Shown here: piece after piece, positions 17,401-31,170 of the stretch
Layout: every line of letters begins with the position of its first letter
Numbering within the stretch: the first letter of the stretch is position 1
Assembly (NCBI GenBank): GCA_000499405.2
Contig: HG738137.1
Location: 3,658,001-3,722,000 of the forward strand
Source of the DNA: Onchocerca volvulus
Lineage: Eukaryota; Nematoda; Chromadorea; Rhabditida; Onchocercidae
DNA length: 64,000 bases
Direction: 5' to 3'
Notes under the pieces: generated by a model
Told to the model about the DNA's origin: nothing
What the model saw: the letters and a program-made list of their open reading frames with translations, nothing else
Database searches by the model: none
Position numbers and translations under genes: made by a program

Positions 17401-20400
17401 TTAAATATCAGACCTGAGCGACTTGATGACCTATATTAGACAGAAAGATTTAACACAAAATTTAAGAATGTTTGAAAACGAAGCTCTGGATTCATAAAAA
17501 CAAAATTCATTTTTTATTCATTCTTAAAATTATTTTTTCTTCTGTCGTATATAATCATTTTAGCACTTTTTTATAATTTTACCGGAGAGTTTGAATTCCA
17601 TCGTTGTTTTTACACCTCTTCCATGCATAATTCGATTTTGAATGTCTTGTTTTATTCGAAAATAAACGACAGATTAATTTAATTCCAGCTTTAATTTGTG
17701 AATTAAAGTTAATTTTAACGGCGAGAATAAAGAAGGAGCCATCTGTTGCAAAATAATTTTTTAAAATAATTCCATTGATATTCTCAAACTAAAGTGAATG
17801 GAGAAGATTATGAACTAGATTACACTTTTGTAAATTATCGAATTATTGAAAATTTCGTAAATATAATGTAAATTTAATAAAGAGAAATTCTTGTTTTTGA
17901 AATAAGAAATGCACTTTGTTTTGGACGATTTTGGTTCTTTGATGATTAAAATAGAAGGCAATCTCCAAACGGATTAGATACTGTAAAACAGTGTGTTTAT
18001 CAAATAAGTAGCGAAAGTTTTATTGTGCAAGCTCAAGAACAAACTTTGTCTATTTGTTTGAACTTGAACAAGCAATAGAATCAGTATAAATCATCTACAA
18101 TCTGATCATTCTGTTCAGTAACGAATCACAATAAAAATTCTCCATATGGGAAGTACTGTTTGCTTATGAATGCGGTTGTGATGCTTTAAATATTTCATTA
18201 GAATAAAACATCTAAAGTACATGAATCTTTCTCACTGCTTTTCTGCAAATTCCGTTGAATTATAAAGATTCAGAGAAAAATTCAAAGCAGGAAAAAAAGA
18301 ATTCAGAAAATGACAACAATTCGAATGGATGACGAAAATTTAGTAATGAAGGAAAATATTTTACTAAATTCGAAAGTTAATCATTTAGTGTATTAATTGA
18401 TGCAAAATATAGATGATCAGTGTAAAAATAGAAGGGTATGATGCTGTGAATCTCCTGGAAATTAAACTTGCCTTGCTCTATTTTCCTTAAGAAAGATCAG
18501 ATAAAGTAATATCTAAATATCGTTCTCCTAAATTTGAAATTAAAAAGGAAGAAAAATGGAAGACAATAAAAAAAAATGAAGATTAAAAGTAGGTAAGAAA
18601 ATCAGTTTTTGAATAAATTATCAAGTTTTTAATTCAGTACGATATACAGAATTAACAGTGAATGGTAAAGGTTATTAGCTACATTTCATGATAGTTATTA
18701 ATTGAACTTAATTTTTATCGGAATTTTTTTTTACCGAAGTTTTTTTTCATTTCTAGTCTTTTAACTACTTGGCCTGTTGCATGAAGGTGATGATGTTGAA
18801 AAAAGACAAGATTTATTTTGAGAAGATTAAAGTTGATTTGGTTAGTTGACGCTTGGAACTATGACCATTTAAGAGGATCGGAATAACTTGACACCTCTGA
18901 TTGAGGATCAATCAAGCATACTGGTCCATGATCGGTATTGATCTTAGATAATTTCTATAAAAATCAAAAAGAAGGAAAAACCTGATTTCTGAGATGCTGC
19001 AACAGGATAGGACTGCTTAGTTCGAACGCATTAGCGCCATCATCGAACTGGAACATTTTAGTGGCGGGTGCAATAAGTGCTGCCAGGGCTGCTGTCTGGA
19101 TTCGGGCTGCGTCCAAATCTGCTTCTATTTGTTCTAGTGCTCGAAATGCCTGCAAACTTATCTTTTATCAATGTTATCAATCGGAGATCATAATTCGAAA
19201 ATTTCATGTAAACTAAAATATTGACGACAATTTTTTAATTTAGTCGATTATTAGAAAACTGTGATTGCAAATTTGTGATAAGAAACTGATTTATGTAAAA
19301 AAATTTTCAATAGAATATATTATTTTTATCGGAGATAATGATAATATTTTGATATCACAGTTATATTAACACAAAACTATTTTATTATTGAAGGAAATTT
19401 GCAAGAGAAATGCATTTTTACTGATATCAATCAATTATTTTGCTCAAAAATTTCAATAAATCAATACTTTCTTAAAACTTTTGATCTATTAAGAAAAAAA
19501 TGCATGAGAAAAAAAAACGGGATTAATTTTGAAGAAATGTAGATAATTTATCTAACATAAAAAGATTAAACAAAAAAAAAAATTTTTTTTGGAATAAAAT
19601 TTCAAGTTCAAAAATCAATCATTTATTTATTTCTTTGTATAGCATTTATTTATTTCTTTGCATGGAAGTATTTTTTGACATAGAAATGAAATAAAGAGTA
19701 AATTTTAAAATATGCATGAGTAAATTTATAAAAGTTTTAGATAGAAAAGAATGAAACAGCTGCTGATCTCGACAATCAAAATCTCAATGAACTCAAATGC
19801 ATCTTTCGAAGATCATTCCAGGTGATCTTTGAATGTGCGTAGTAAATTCCAAACAAACTTCAATCTTCTTTCAATCGCCTTCAACAAATTTCTGATCATC
19901 TTTGCTCACTATCATAGAAACAATAAATAATAAATCTTTCCCTATTATACAAAATACTGCTTAAAGTTTATGGTTTACATGCGATATACTGTTAAAAGCG
20001 AAAAATATGTTGCAGTTCATACTCAGCATTAGTTTTTAATTGATCAAAATATGTGAATGAAAAACAGATATCACAAAAATTCGATCAATTAATTCCCAAA
20101 TCAGAATAAACAATCGTTGATAATTTTAGGAATTTGAAAGATAATAATAGTTATATTTCTATTTTTTAACTCTTAGCAAATTAAATTTGCTATAAGCTTC
20201 CTTATACATAATTTTTAATTTTAATCTTATTTTCTGTTTAAATTCACTCTTTTTCTTTTTGAAGCAAACATATGAAGCTCATTTTTCATTTTTTCAATCT
20301 CAACTTAAAACAAAAAATCAAGATTCATTAAAAACCAACGATTCTAAAATCATTTCAAGGTATCTCTTCATCACAATCCTTGGCACCTATTCAAATTTAA

Positions 20401-21965
20401 ACTTTTCCGCTAACAAACCAAAATTTATCTCTTCACTAAATTCCGCTTCATTTATTTTTCTAACTTTTATGATAGAAATAAATACATTAATTAAAAAAAA
20501 ATATGTGATCACATACGTCTTATTATAATAGATTATACCTCCAGGTACAAAAAGGTATAATTATAATCACATCGTTCGTTTTTTTAATCTTAGCCAGTTG
20601 GAGTTTGATCCATTTTGACTGATTACAATGTTGCTTCTTCATCTTTTTTTAGATTTTGTGAATTGCAAAATATATATAAATTTTGAAGAAGTTACTGATT
20701 TTCGAAGTGTTTTCTATAATTTATTCATAAAATAAGCACATATCTGCTCATAAATATATATAAATGAACGGAACGTTGCATTCTTTTCTCTATTCACTTT
20801 ATGAAAATTGTGAAATATAAGAGTTAACAAATATACCTAAAAGGATGACCTTGAAAAATTCAGTGATGATTGATTGTTTCAAGTTAAATTACTGTGTAAC
20901 AAACGAAGTGATCGGTATTAAAAAGAATGTATAAGAAATCGAAAGCAATAAGGCTCAATGAATCGGATGAATTATTTGGAGTGGAAGCAAAAATTAAATT
21001 TAGAAATTAAAGTCTATGAATGTTTTCTAACACCAAAAATATAACTACTATCTTGCAACTAATTTATAGAAATTAAATGAGTTCTATCATTTGTACTTCT
21101 GCATTTTGGGTAAAGAAATCAAAAATATTAAAAATAATTCAACTCTGAAAAACTCTCAAACGCTTTGAAACCTCTTTTGAAATTTATTAGTAGAATATAA
21201 CGGGTCTATTTTACAACTGGTCTATATGAATTTCATGTTTTTCCCGAAAAATAGACAAATTATAAATTTTTTTCTTTTTTCATTCTTGGATTCATGCACA
21301 TATTCTCTGATTTTAACAATCAGCTGGCATTCCTATCTCATCAAGTTGAAATATTGGAACTAGCAGTCAAGTAAGTTTGTTGTTTGGATGTTTTGAAAAT
21401 TAACTGTTTCTGTTTATAATTTTTCAAACAAAGCGATAAACTTCTCTCCACCATTATCAAAGATCAAAGCAAATTGACAACTTTGAGTCGCGTAGCTAAG
21501 GTAAGTTTATAGTATGATACTCAAAAAACAGGCTCACGATATAGCTTCCCTGAAGTTTGGCTTATTTCAGTGATTTTTCTGCTTTCTCCACTGATGTGCT
21601 GAAAGGCTGGGACTGAAAGGTCTGTTGTATGAATTCATTAGAGGCAATCGCCATTAAGCAATTTCCTAATTTCCAATCAGAAATTGATAAGAAACTACTA
21701 GTAAAAAGCAGAAAGTGTTGGAATGTAAGATTATACGGTATAGTTAAAGATGATGCCAGTGATGCTGAATTTGTAAGGTGCCAGAGATTTCTCACTACAT
21801 TATCATATCTGACCAATATGATTATTGCTTTTTATATTGCAACAAATAACAGAAAATCTAAGAAAAAATTGAGAAAAAGTTTACCTCAAGTACAGCTTCA
21901 GGCGTAATACCCGTCAAGCGCAGTCGTCTGATTAATTCGAGCTGCTCCACCGTGAACAAATTCAT
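14427..21965 (-). CDS. hmbx-1: HMBOX1/HOT1-family homeobox protein (HMBX-1)
   Basis: Nuclear DNA-binding protein of the HNF1-like HMBOX class; the vertebrate member binds telomeric repeats and acts in transcription. Exons, 5' to 3': 21965-21885, 19149-18982, 16570-16174, 15953-15834, 15762-15559, 15451-15336, 14930-14427; phases join to 529 aa. N-terminal helix MNLFTVEQLELIRRLRLTG resembles the HMBOX1 N-terminus. Residues about 195-256 form a POU-specific-like (HNF-p1) domain with GVSQPYISKLLNGNHREL. An atypical, extended homeodomain spans about 278-352, with recognition helix VVANWFANKRKELRRR (Trp341). The tail has NNSVLALVN and ends near KVEQ, matching the HMBOX1 C-terminus. Exon 3 and the C-terminal exon are Ser/Thr/Pro-rich. 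The ATG is 18 nt after a TTTCTTTCTAG acceptor, with an in-frame TGA before it. Introns 1 (2.7 kb) and 2 (2.4 kb) are long; I saw no gene in them. Confidence 0.93.
19620..19663. repeat. two-copy tandem repeat in an hmbx-1 intron
   Basis: CATTTATTTATTTCTTTGTAT at 19620-19640 recurs at 19643-19663 with one change (GCAT for GTAT). It lies in the 2.7-kb intron 1. Confidence 0.7.
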
Positions 21966-24224
21966 CTTCTCGTCTGATCAGTTCTAGAAAGAAAATTTTA
22001 AGAAAAGAAACATTTTGTTGATATCCATAAAAGACACAATTGCTTCCCACAAACCGTAACGACATCAATTAAATTTACATACAAAATAGAACATGCATAA
22101 ATTTGATAAGGAACATCCAAAAATTTACATATTTCAGATAAAGTATCAGACGACGTCAATGTGATGATTGAAGTTTTTAAAGAGCGATTTCATTCTCCAA
22201 CAAAATTTGCATGGTTTGCATTGTGATTATTTGAATAATTAAAAAAATGGTAAAGAAAGAGCGGAATAATAGTTTTGGTGCTTTTAGAATTTGAACTATC
22301 ATTTATACTATTCATCTTTAACTGCATTCTAATGCATTTCATCGGAAGGTAACATCATATTAAAGTACAATGCAGTGAGGTGAGTACCAATGATAAAACA
22401 TGAAGTGACCTATAAATGAATGATCAGGAAGTATACTGCTTGACTGCTCATTTTTTCTTTTTAATTTTCATTCATTTCTTCTTCTTTTCGATAATCTTTC
22501 TAAATAAGGAATATCAGCAACAGCATAATATTTCTGACTACTTCAAAATTGTAAACGATGTGAAACAAAATGCAATATCAAAAATATCGAATTTTTGCTG
22601 ATTGAAATGGAAAACTACAGCCTCTCTTGATGAGGACAAGGCTGATTCCTTTACATAACTTTTGGAATATATCTTTGAAATTTGATATTCAGAAATTATA
22701 ATCATTAATAGTTGCTTGTGAATGGAATTTCAGTTGAACGAGAAATTGAATGAGTTGACATTTTGTGCATTACATGAAGGTGCATAAAATAATGGCTTGA
22801 AAGAAGATGCAAACAAGTATTGCTAGAAAGGAATTTTCAAAGATTTTTTTCAGTGATTAAAATTGGAAAGATGATAAGATAATCTGAAAAAAGAATGAAA
22901 TAGACACTATATGTAAAGAAGTGAAATTTCTGAATTTCGAAATTCGTAAGTATTTCCTGCATTGTGTGCCAGTGGAATTTCTACCGGGTCAGCTCTCTCA
23001 GGAGGACTGATTGAAATTTTATAAGAGATAAAAAGGCATATCTTAATGAAGAACAGTAAGAGAAAGGACGTTTGTACTTTTCTAAAGAATTAATTAAACT
23101 GAAAGATGGAAAGAAGCAAGAGAGAAAAGAATTTTTTTCTCATTCGCGCGCAGCTTTTCTGTGAAAAAGACGTGTCAACTTTTATATGAGAAATATTTAA
23201 AGTTATTTGAAATGATAAATAGATGAGAACATTATGCTACAAACATATAGTCATATCTCAGGCAATTAATCCATATTGATGACCATTAAGCAACATAGTC
23301 ACCGGCAAAAGATATTAACCGATAATGACTATTTGCGAGTATTTCACAACAATAAATAGCCATTTTGTTTTAATAGTGAGCAGCGAGAACTCCCAGTGAT
23401 TTCTACCGCGATCTACAAGTACTTCTTATGAATATGCCCAATAATCATTCGTCAGTTAATTAAACACATCGTCGCAAATGCAGTAGCTAATGATTGTTAA
23501 TGCTTGTACTTGCTTGGTTGTAATTACAATGGCTTTCACGACATCTCACAACGGATGGAATAATAAGTCTTGCCGAAAATGAATCCATAATAGTTTTAGA
23601 AATGGATTAAAAAATTGATCCCATGAAAAAGTCATTTGTGGATTCCAAGTTTTTTTGGCAGTTGTTATAAGTGTTCGAATTCTAACTCTTTGATCTAATT
23701 TAAAAATCTTTAGAAAATGATGCAATGAAAAAGAACACTGCGCTATTTGAAAATGCTCATTTTTGGGGAGGGAGTGATTTTCGCAAAATATAAAAGACTA
23801 AGTACAAAAAATAGGGAAATGAATGTTCAAAAAATAAGGAAATGAATGTTATAATGACAAATATACCAACATCATGACATAAGTCACTTTTTACAGATTT
23901 AATTTTCCACAGTTCGAATTCGGATTTTAAACAGGGCAGCACTGGTAGGTAGGTAGGTCTCTCTGCCTTGTTCTCTTTCCCGAAAGGTGTATCTGTTGAG
24001 TTTGTTGTACTCATAGCCGCTGTGTAAACTGGTACTTTAATTGGACATATCTGATAAATCCATTACATGAGCACAAATTTATTATTAATATTTTCTATGC
24101 AATAATAATAAATATTTTCAGGGCAAAAGTAAAAAAAAGATGAAAAAAGTTTTTTCTTCTTTTTTTTGTAATAATATCATAAACTCTGATAATCTCAAAC
24201 CACAAATGAATGTATTTTTTGTTA

Positions 24225-24310
24225 TCACACACACTCAAACATAAACATACACATTCACATATGCATACATACATATACACAAGACATACACACATACATA
24301 AATGCATAAA
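24225..24310. repeat. degenerate CA/CATA-rich tract
   Basis: Plus strand is dominated by CACACA and CATACA units (CACACACACTC, CATACATACATATACAC, ACACACATACATA) for about 85 bp, a decayed microsatellite. Confidence 0.8.
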
Positions 24311-24502
24311 TAGCAAGTGTCGTCCTCTCAAGTATGTTTCTTTATAAAGTGCTAATAAGTGACTTATTTATTGTCATACAGGACGTCTATTTCACTGAAA
24401 AGTCAGCAAAATTAACGATCCGAACGATTTCCAAAATAGAGCCATTGGCAACACACAGTAAGGCGCAGTGCATGCCATGCACTTGTGCAAGACAACGCTA
24501 TT

Positions 24503-24532
24503 ATGACATGGCATGACATGCTATGCTATGCA
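24503..24532. repeat. short ATGACATGGC/ATGCT tandem motif
   Basis: ATGACATGGCATGACATG is followed by GCTATGCTATGCAT, giving overlapping tandem copies of ATGACATG and GCTAT. An inverted CATGC/GCATG cluster lies about 35 bp upstream. Confidence 0.5.
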
Positions 24533-27500
24533 TACACACATACAAATATACATCAAATTAAATAGATTTCTCGAAAAGGACGATGACGGTGACACCATAA
24601 ATGTTACTAGGCAGTTTCAGTCTTTTTTTATGTGATCAAATAAAAATGGGTAGTTGACAGGCAGGTAATTTTGGAAGAGAGGCGGAGAAGAGAGATAGAA
24701 GAATGTTTTATTCATTTTTGTCTTCAATTTAGTTAAAGAAATGGCATCCTTTTGAACGGAATGTTCAATGATACTTTAAACTCAACAAATAGATCTTTTA
24801 ACAATTTCATCTTTATAAATGCACTTACACATGCCAATTATAGGTATGAGATTATCAAAAAAAAAAGTACACTAATTACTCTAAAATTGTTCTAACTTAT
24901 TTTAATTGCATCATTTCTTGAAATCAAAATGTCCTTTGATGCTCGTCAAAAGGGCGATGTTAACTAGTAAGAAGAAATCTGATATATTACCATATACCTA
25001 TGATAATTCTGAAAGAAAATAATTCCTATTAATAGGATTGTTATCCCGGAACCGGCTTTATGCATTTATTCATTGCATCTTTTACTCAATAGTTGATTAT
25101 TATCTCACAGGAACCGTAATTCAAATTAATACTTTCTCTGAATTTCAGGATTTAATGAATTATTGAAAATAATGCCTTTGGATATAATCACTTCTATATT
25201 TTACGACTTTTCTCGTATCCCATTTCAATCTGATTAAATTGTGAATTCTAGCTTTAAAAAGAACTCTCTTTTTCAAGAGTGATTAAAATAATGTAATGCT
25301 TAGTAAAATCATTCAGAAAGAATGGCGCATCAAAAAATGATTCGTTACTGATGAAGTCCAATTGTGGATTTCAGAATAAAATTAAGAGGAAGATAAGAAT
25401 AAAAGACTGCAATATTACATGAAAGCATACAAAAAACAGAAGTGTAATAATTAAAGGATAAACGTGCAGTGCCTAAATTCAACCTCTCTCGCTCTTTCAA
25501 TAACAAATCAAGTTAATGAGTTTGTTGAATGTATTTGGGAATTGTTTCAGCGTGTTAGCTTTTCGCAATGCATATATTATTGTTTGAACAAAGAATTCAA
25601 CAAATCAAAACGCATACGAAACTGTCCAAAAATATAAAAGTATTCGTTGAAGAGGATAAAGAATTATTTTCATCATCTATTCCAGTCTTACCGGTAAGTG
25701 ATAGAAATAAAATGAATTTACGTAAATATATGACTGTAAGTGCTTGACAAGCCTTATTTCATACCACTTGCATTACGTAGCCTGCACTTCAAAATAAATA
25801 ATGTTTTTTAATAAAGGCAAGCGAGATGTTTTTAATAAATTCAACTCATCTGTCCTTTCACATTATGCCCATCCTTTAGAGCTTTAAGTTCTTTCTTAAC
25901 GCCCAAAGTTAGACATAAAATATTAACTATTTTAATAATTCATGGAGAATCAGAATAATTTTAGCAGAAAATAAAGTTTTAATATAGGTTCTCTTATTTT
26001 GATATTCAAATATAACAAAATTTAATTCTAAAAATTATGGGACAAAAATTTCATATGAATCTGATTCGTATCAATGAAAATAACTGAAAAGATTCTTTTC
26101 TATTAGTCTGGTAAAATTCAAAATGGGACATAATTAAGCTCACATATATCAGAATTATCTTACAATCATACATTAATTCAATGACTATTCTGAAAAAAAT
26201 TCCACTTTTTAAATTCATTTCTCTTATTGAAAGTTAAATATTCGATGGTATATTTCAAAAAAAAAAACTTCGTATATCTCATGAAACTGTTGAAATTGAA
26301 TGATTAGAAAGCTTACCACATGGATTTGTTCTTACTGTGAATTATAAATTTAAAAATCTGGAAAAAGCTGGAGAAGAATAAAGTTTGAGCAATCGAAGAA
26401 TTAATTCGAAATATATTGCAAGAGCCTTCTTTAACTTTTAAAAGACGTATTTCATTGCTAAGTGGGCCTTTTGTAAAAATGCATATGCAAAGCAGTTTGC
26501 AACTTGTGTCACGCCATTATTTCTTTTGAGGCGTTGCATGTTATCAGCAGTTGATATTCTAGTCTCACCAATGAATAGTGCAAATTGCTGTGTTACTGTA
26601 ATCGTTTATGAATATATGTTTGCTGGATGAATTTGCTATTTGATAAATATTTGAATCTTAGTAGACATGACTGCTAAATCATAAGAATGTGGGCAATTAA
26701 AGCAGATGTATAAGCAATACTTGTTTTGCCAGAAAATTTATTTTACAATAATTTATTTTCACAAAATCTATTTAACATCAAAACAAATAAAATAAACTCT
26801 CAAGTTTTTCAAGAATCAATAAACTTACTTCCGCTCAATTATCAATTATATTTTAGCCTTTCTTTTGATTTATTACAAATAAAACAGCTGTGGCAATTCT
26901 AAACACAAGATTAATACTTTTGCGGTAAACCGAAATCAATTTGTCCTACTTTCAATGATCCTTGTCACTTCTTGACCCTCTTTCCTTCGAAAAATTTTTT
27001 AATCTTATCTTTCAGTACCAGTATTTTCAAAAAAGATTCAGTCTCATTGTTAGGCTTCAATTTTCAGCAATAGCCTCATCCCGTTTTACCTGGCTAGAAT
27101 AAACAATATGAAAGGTACTATTTTCTGAAGAGGGATTTGCAAAGGGATGAAGGACAAATATGATGCGTATACATCGTTTATCCATAAGCACTGTGAAATT
27201 GAACGTATTAGAAACGTGCGCTTTCCCTTTTCTTTCTTTTCCACTTAACCAAACTGAGCTACAGCAACGTGTCTATACAAAAAGTACAGGGAAACATGCG
27301 CGTATTCGAATGCAACCATCTTTCGATTCAAAAAAATTATTCTTTACCTCTAGAACTTTGTATTTTTTCGTATTTTTCAAAGACTGCATGAAGGGAATTG
27401 TAATATAGATAGAGATGTATGAACAGGACCAAAGACATGAATTAGTACAAACTTATATTTCACAATCAAAAGTAGCAGCAGCGTTCAGTTTTGTTTCTTG

Positions 27501-27654
27501 CATCTACACATAATCATCTCAACTCTAACTATACATAGATGGAGCATTCTGGAGAAAGAGATGCCGTTTCTGTTCTTGTTGGCACCAAGACATATAAATA
27601 AAACCCACGACCTTACCAGAAATGAATGGCCCAACTTGCATCGATTTTATTTAT

Positions 27655-27880
27655 ATGTAATCGTACTACTCTCTCTATACACCTTTCTCCTCCTATCATC
27701 ATCATCGTCACCTCTTTCCTTTCTTCCTTCCTTTCCTGCACAGTCCACACTTTCTTCATCTTCTTCATGTTTATATGATGATATATATTTATTTATATAT
27801 ATATAAATAAAGCTTTCTCTTCCTCCTCGAGTGTGGGATGATGAAGGGAGAGAGGGAGTAAATAGATGGATGGATGCACA
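27655..27880. repeat. pyrimidine tract, AT palindrome, purine tract
   Basis: From about 27665 to 27770 the plus strand is almost pure C/T (CTCCTCC, CTTCCTTCCTTTCC, TTCATCTTCTTC). A perfect 24-bp palindrome, TTTATTTATATA plus its complement, occupies 27788-27811. A purine-rich stretch (GAAGGGAGAGAGGGAG) follows at about 27842-27860. The two tracts are of opposite purine/pyrimidine sense around the palindrome. Confidence 0.65.
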
Positions 27881-30800
27881 GAATTACATAAACTTTTGCC
27901 ATTTAGTGCAACTGTACTTTGCTCTCAGAAATCATTCTGCTAGAGCTATATACTATGCTATGCGGGGGGGTTGCTATGGTATTCGTTTCAGCAAATATTT
28001 TTTGCTAAGGTCACAGCTTAAAGCTTTACTTGGCACCTGCACTTTCATTTATTTCACGTCAAAGATGATAAATTTATGTTCATTTAAATTTTCAGCAGTT
28101 AAGAATGTTCTTCTAAATGCCTCTTTATAAATGATCAACTTTTTGAGGAGTGTTTTGTTTTAATAGAATAAGAATAAGAATGTGTTGCATAAAAGCAATA
28201 TGAATCCAAATAAATAAGTCCAGGACAGTTCTTACAGAAATTGATTGAAAAAAAAATCAGTTATTTTGGCGAAGGAAGAAAAAAATGAGGGTTAAAATTT
28301 TAAAATATGGAATTCTCTAGAAAATAACTTTTTCCCTCTGGGACAAATTGCATTGTACAGAAAAAAATTTTTAAATGTTTAAAAAGTTCCATTGAATTAG
28401 AGAGGAACAAAATACGCCAAACAAAAACTTTTCCGCTAGAAATTTTGCGGCCTTAACGATCTACTGAAGAAGGCATTTTCCTGCCGTTCATGCTCATGTG
28501 TTACCCATTAAAAACAAATATTTTAGAACAAAAATTATAATTTTTTACGGTCCAAAGCAAATTCTTCCTAATTTTTCGAAACAAACATTCAAATCAAGAA
28601 GAACATTTCGAAAAATTCTCAAATGTCATAAAACACAGAGCTGAATGATATGTAAATTTGTTTTGTTTTAAGGAAGAGATGAAAAATCAAGGTCTTCTCA
28701 AAAAATTTTCGTAAATTATTACTTATAAATTTCTGAATTTAAAGTTCGATCGATTCATTCTAAATGAAGATGTCAAGTTTTAAAAGATTTTCTGGTCAAT
28801 ATAAAAATATCTCGAATGACAGAAATATTGAGACAAAAGAAATTAAAACGGTCCTGAATTTACTCTTCCGCATTTCCCATTATCATTATCAGAAAAATAT
28901 AATGGTTAGAAGAAAACAATGTATCTTAGTTCGATAATTTTATATAAAGAAAACAATCCGAAAAAATGGTCGAATTCTAGAACGCCGGAATGTCTGCACA
29001 ATATTCCCTGGACTGGTCTATCTCTCGTTATACTTTAATTAACTACACTAGCGAATTATGTACTCCTCTAATTTGTAAAAAGCGACTGTTAGGCAAATGA
29101 CGAAGAATCAATAAAAATATTGCTTTAAAATTGCTTCTGCCCGCCTTCAGTGCTTTTTTCCGAAGGTGATAGAAGTGGTTGTCTTTAATGCTTGTCGTAC
29201 AGATTGATTTCTATGTGTTTTCTTTTTTATGTTATTCCTTCGAATAAAACTAACTATATGTATCCGCAAAGGAAGTTTTTCTGTTTATAAAAATTATTCT
29301 TCATTTCAATATCGAAAAGTTCCCCAATATTACATTTATCGCCCGGAGATGATTTCAAATTGCTCCTTCACATCCCTTAGAATTGCAGTATTTGCCAGAG
29401 ATTCTGATAAATCAATGATTGTATTTTCATTTTGCAAGGAGATCAAAGAAGTTATTCAAAATTTGATTCGATGGATTAGATTTATAAAAATTTGGAGCAA
29501 ATTCACTACAAATGGATTATATTCTTATATTTACGTAATTCATTAATTATCTGCATTTCTAACTGTTGAGATTTTTAACATTAAGAATTACAATTGTATG
29601 AATCATTTTCCAAAAGAAAAGAAATGCATTAAAGTTGCGTACAGTTCACTAGTTTCGAGCTAAAGAATTCTCTTGCGAATTCTAATTGGTGCAAAGTAAA
29701 TCCTTTTAATCATATTATTTATTTTGTGTAATTTTGCTAGATGGTTTATAAAATTAAACTAAAAAAATTTAATGATGTATCAACCATTCATTCTATCTAA
29801 ATTTAAAATTTTTTCCTTTTTTCCAAGATAACAATTCATAATCATTTAAAAATGTGATTAATTTATAAATACTGTTATATTTTCAGCTTCTAATTCTTTC
29901 AGAATTTTCAGCTCAAACAATTCTTAAAACTTTAATTTTAATAAATCAAAATTGGATGACACATTTGATTTTTCATACATTCGACTTCGAAAAAAAGGCA
30001 TGAGAACTTTTTTGAATGATTCGAACTAGATTGGAATAACAAAAACGACTCTGAGAACGAATAACACAATAGTCTAATGTAAGATGAACTAGTAAATTGA
30101 CCATTTTTATGAGTACTAAAAACATTGAAATCTTCATCAGTTGAAGTAAATGATAGTCAATATCAAGAATAGAGAGTAACCGATATAAATAGATCGTTTC
30201 CAGAATGAATGCAACAATGAAGCTCACATATTATTTCATTTCCAGTTTCTTCTCCTCCTTTCTGTTCGCTATCGCTTCTCTTCAAAGCTTTTCATAAACT
30301 GTAGAATGATAAAGTACATTTGTAGACTTGAAGAAAATAAGTAAAGCATTTCGTATTTACTTACTCAACAGAAGAAATGGTACTTTTTGAGTGAAAGGAT
30401 GTGTGGATGAAGTCTTTCTCGGCGCATTTTAATTTTACTCTATTTATATTCCTTTTTTCTCATCAGTTCATATGATATTGTTTTTTTCTATCATCAATCA
30501 AATAATAAACACTTCTTCACAATGTTCTCATCAAAAAATATATAGCGCCATAGCTAATAATTAGTGACAACGAATCCAAAATTTTTCTTCTAAGCCTACA
30601 GGTTTTAGATGATTGGCAAATGCTCAATAATTTTTGCCACCGTCGACAATTTACATTTTTTAATCAAAAAATTTTGAAATTTAAATATTAGTTTAGTCTG
30701 TTATAGTTTATTCGGTGAGGAGAATTCATCATAATTTTTAGTCAGTAACCTGTCACGATTACAAAATTAGTAATTTGACATAATTCTTTAGAAAATTCAA

Positions 30801-31131
30801 AGAAAATGTCAGAAAATAAATCGATAATTCTTATATTATGCGATAAATGATAACTAGTAAATCAGAATAATATTTGACATGCATAGAAGTGTTAGCAGTA
30901 TGAAATGAATAAACATATAAATATTTTTTAGGTAACAATATTACGTGTTATGTGACATAGTTGACGGAAGTCATAAATATGAGGATTCCATGATGCTAGC
31001 AAAAGATCTTTTTGGCTCGCCGACATGTCTAGCACATGAGCCATAATTTCTACACAGCATAACATTCAGTCTCATATTCTCAAACATTATGTTATCTCAG
31101 CTCCAGTTTTCAATCGTCCTCAAGTCTGCCT

Positions 31132-31170
31132 CCACTATTATATTAATTTTGCCACTATTATATTAATTTT
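31132..31170. repeat. 20-bp tandem duplication
   Basis: CCACTATTATATTAATTTT occurs at 31132-31150 and exactly again at 31152-31170, so the unit is 20 bp in two copies. Confidence 0.9.
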
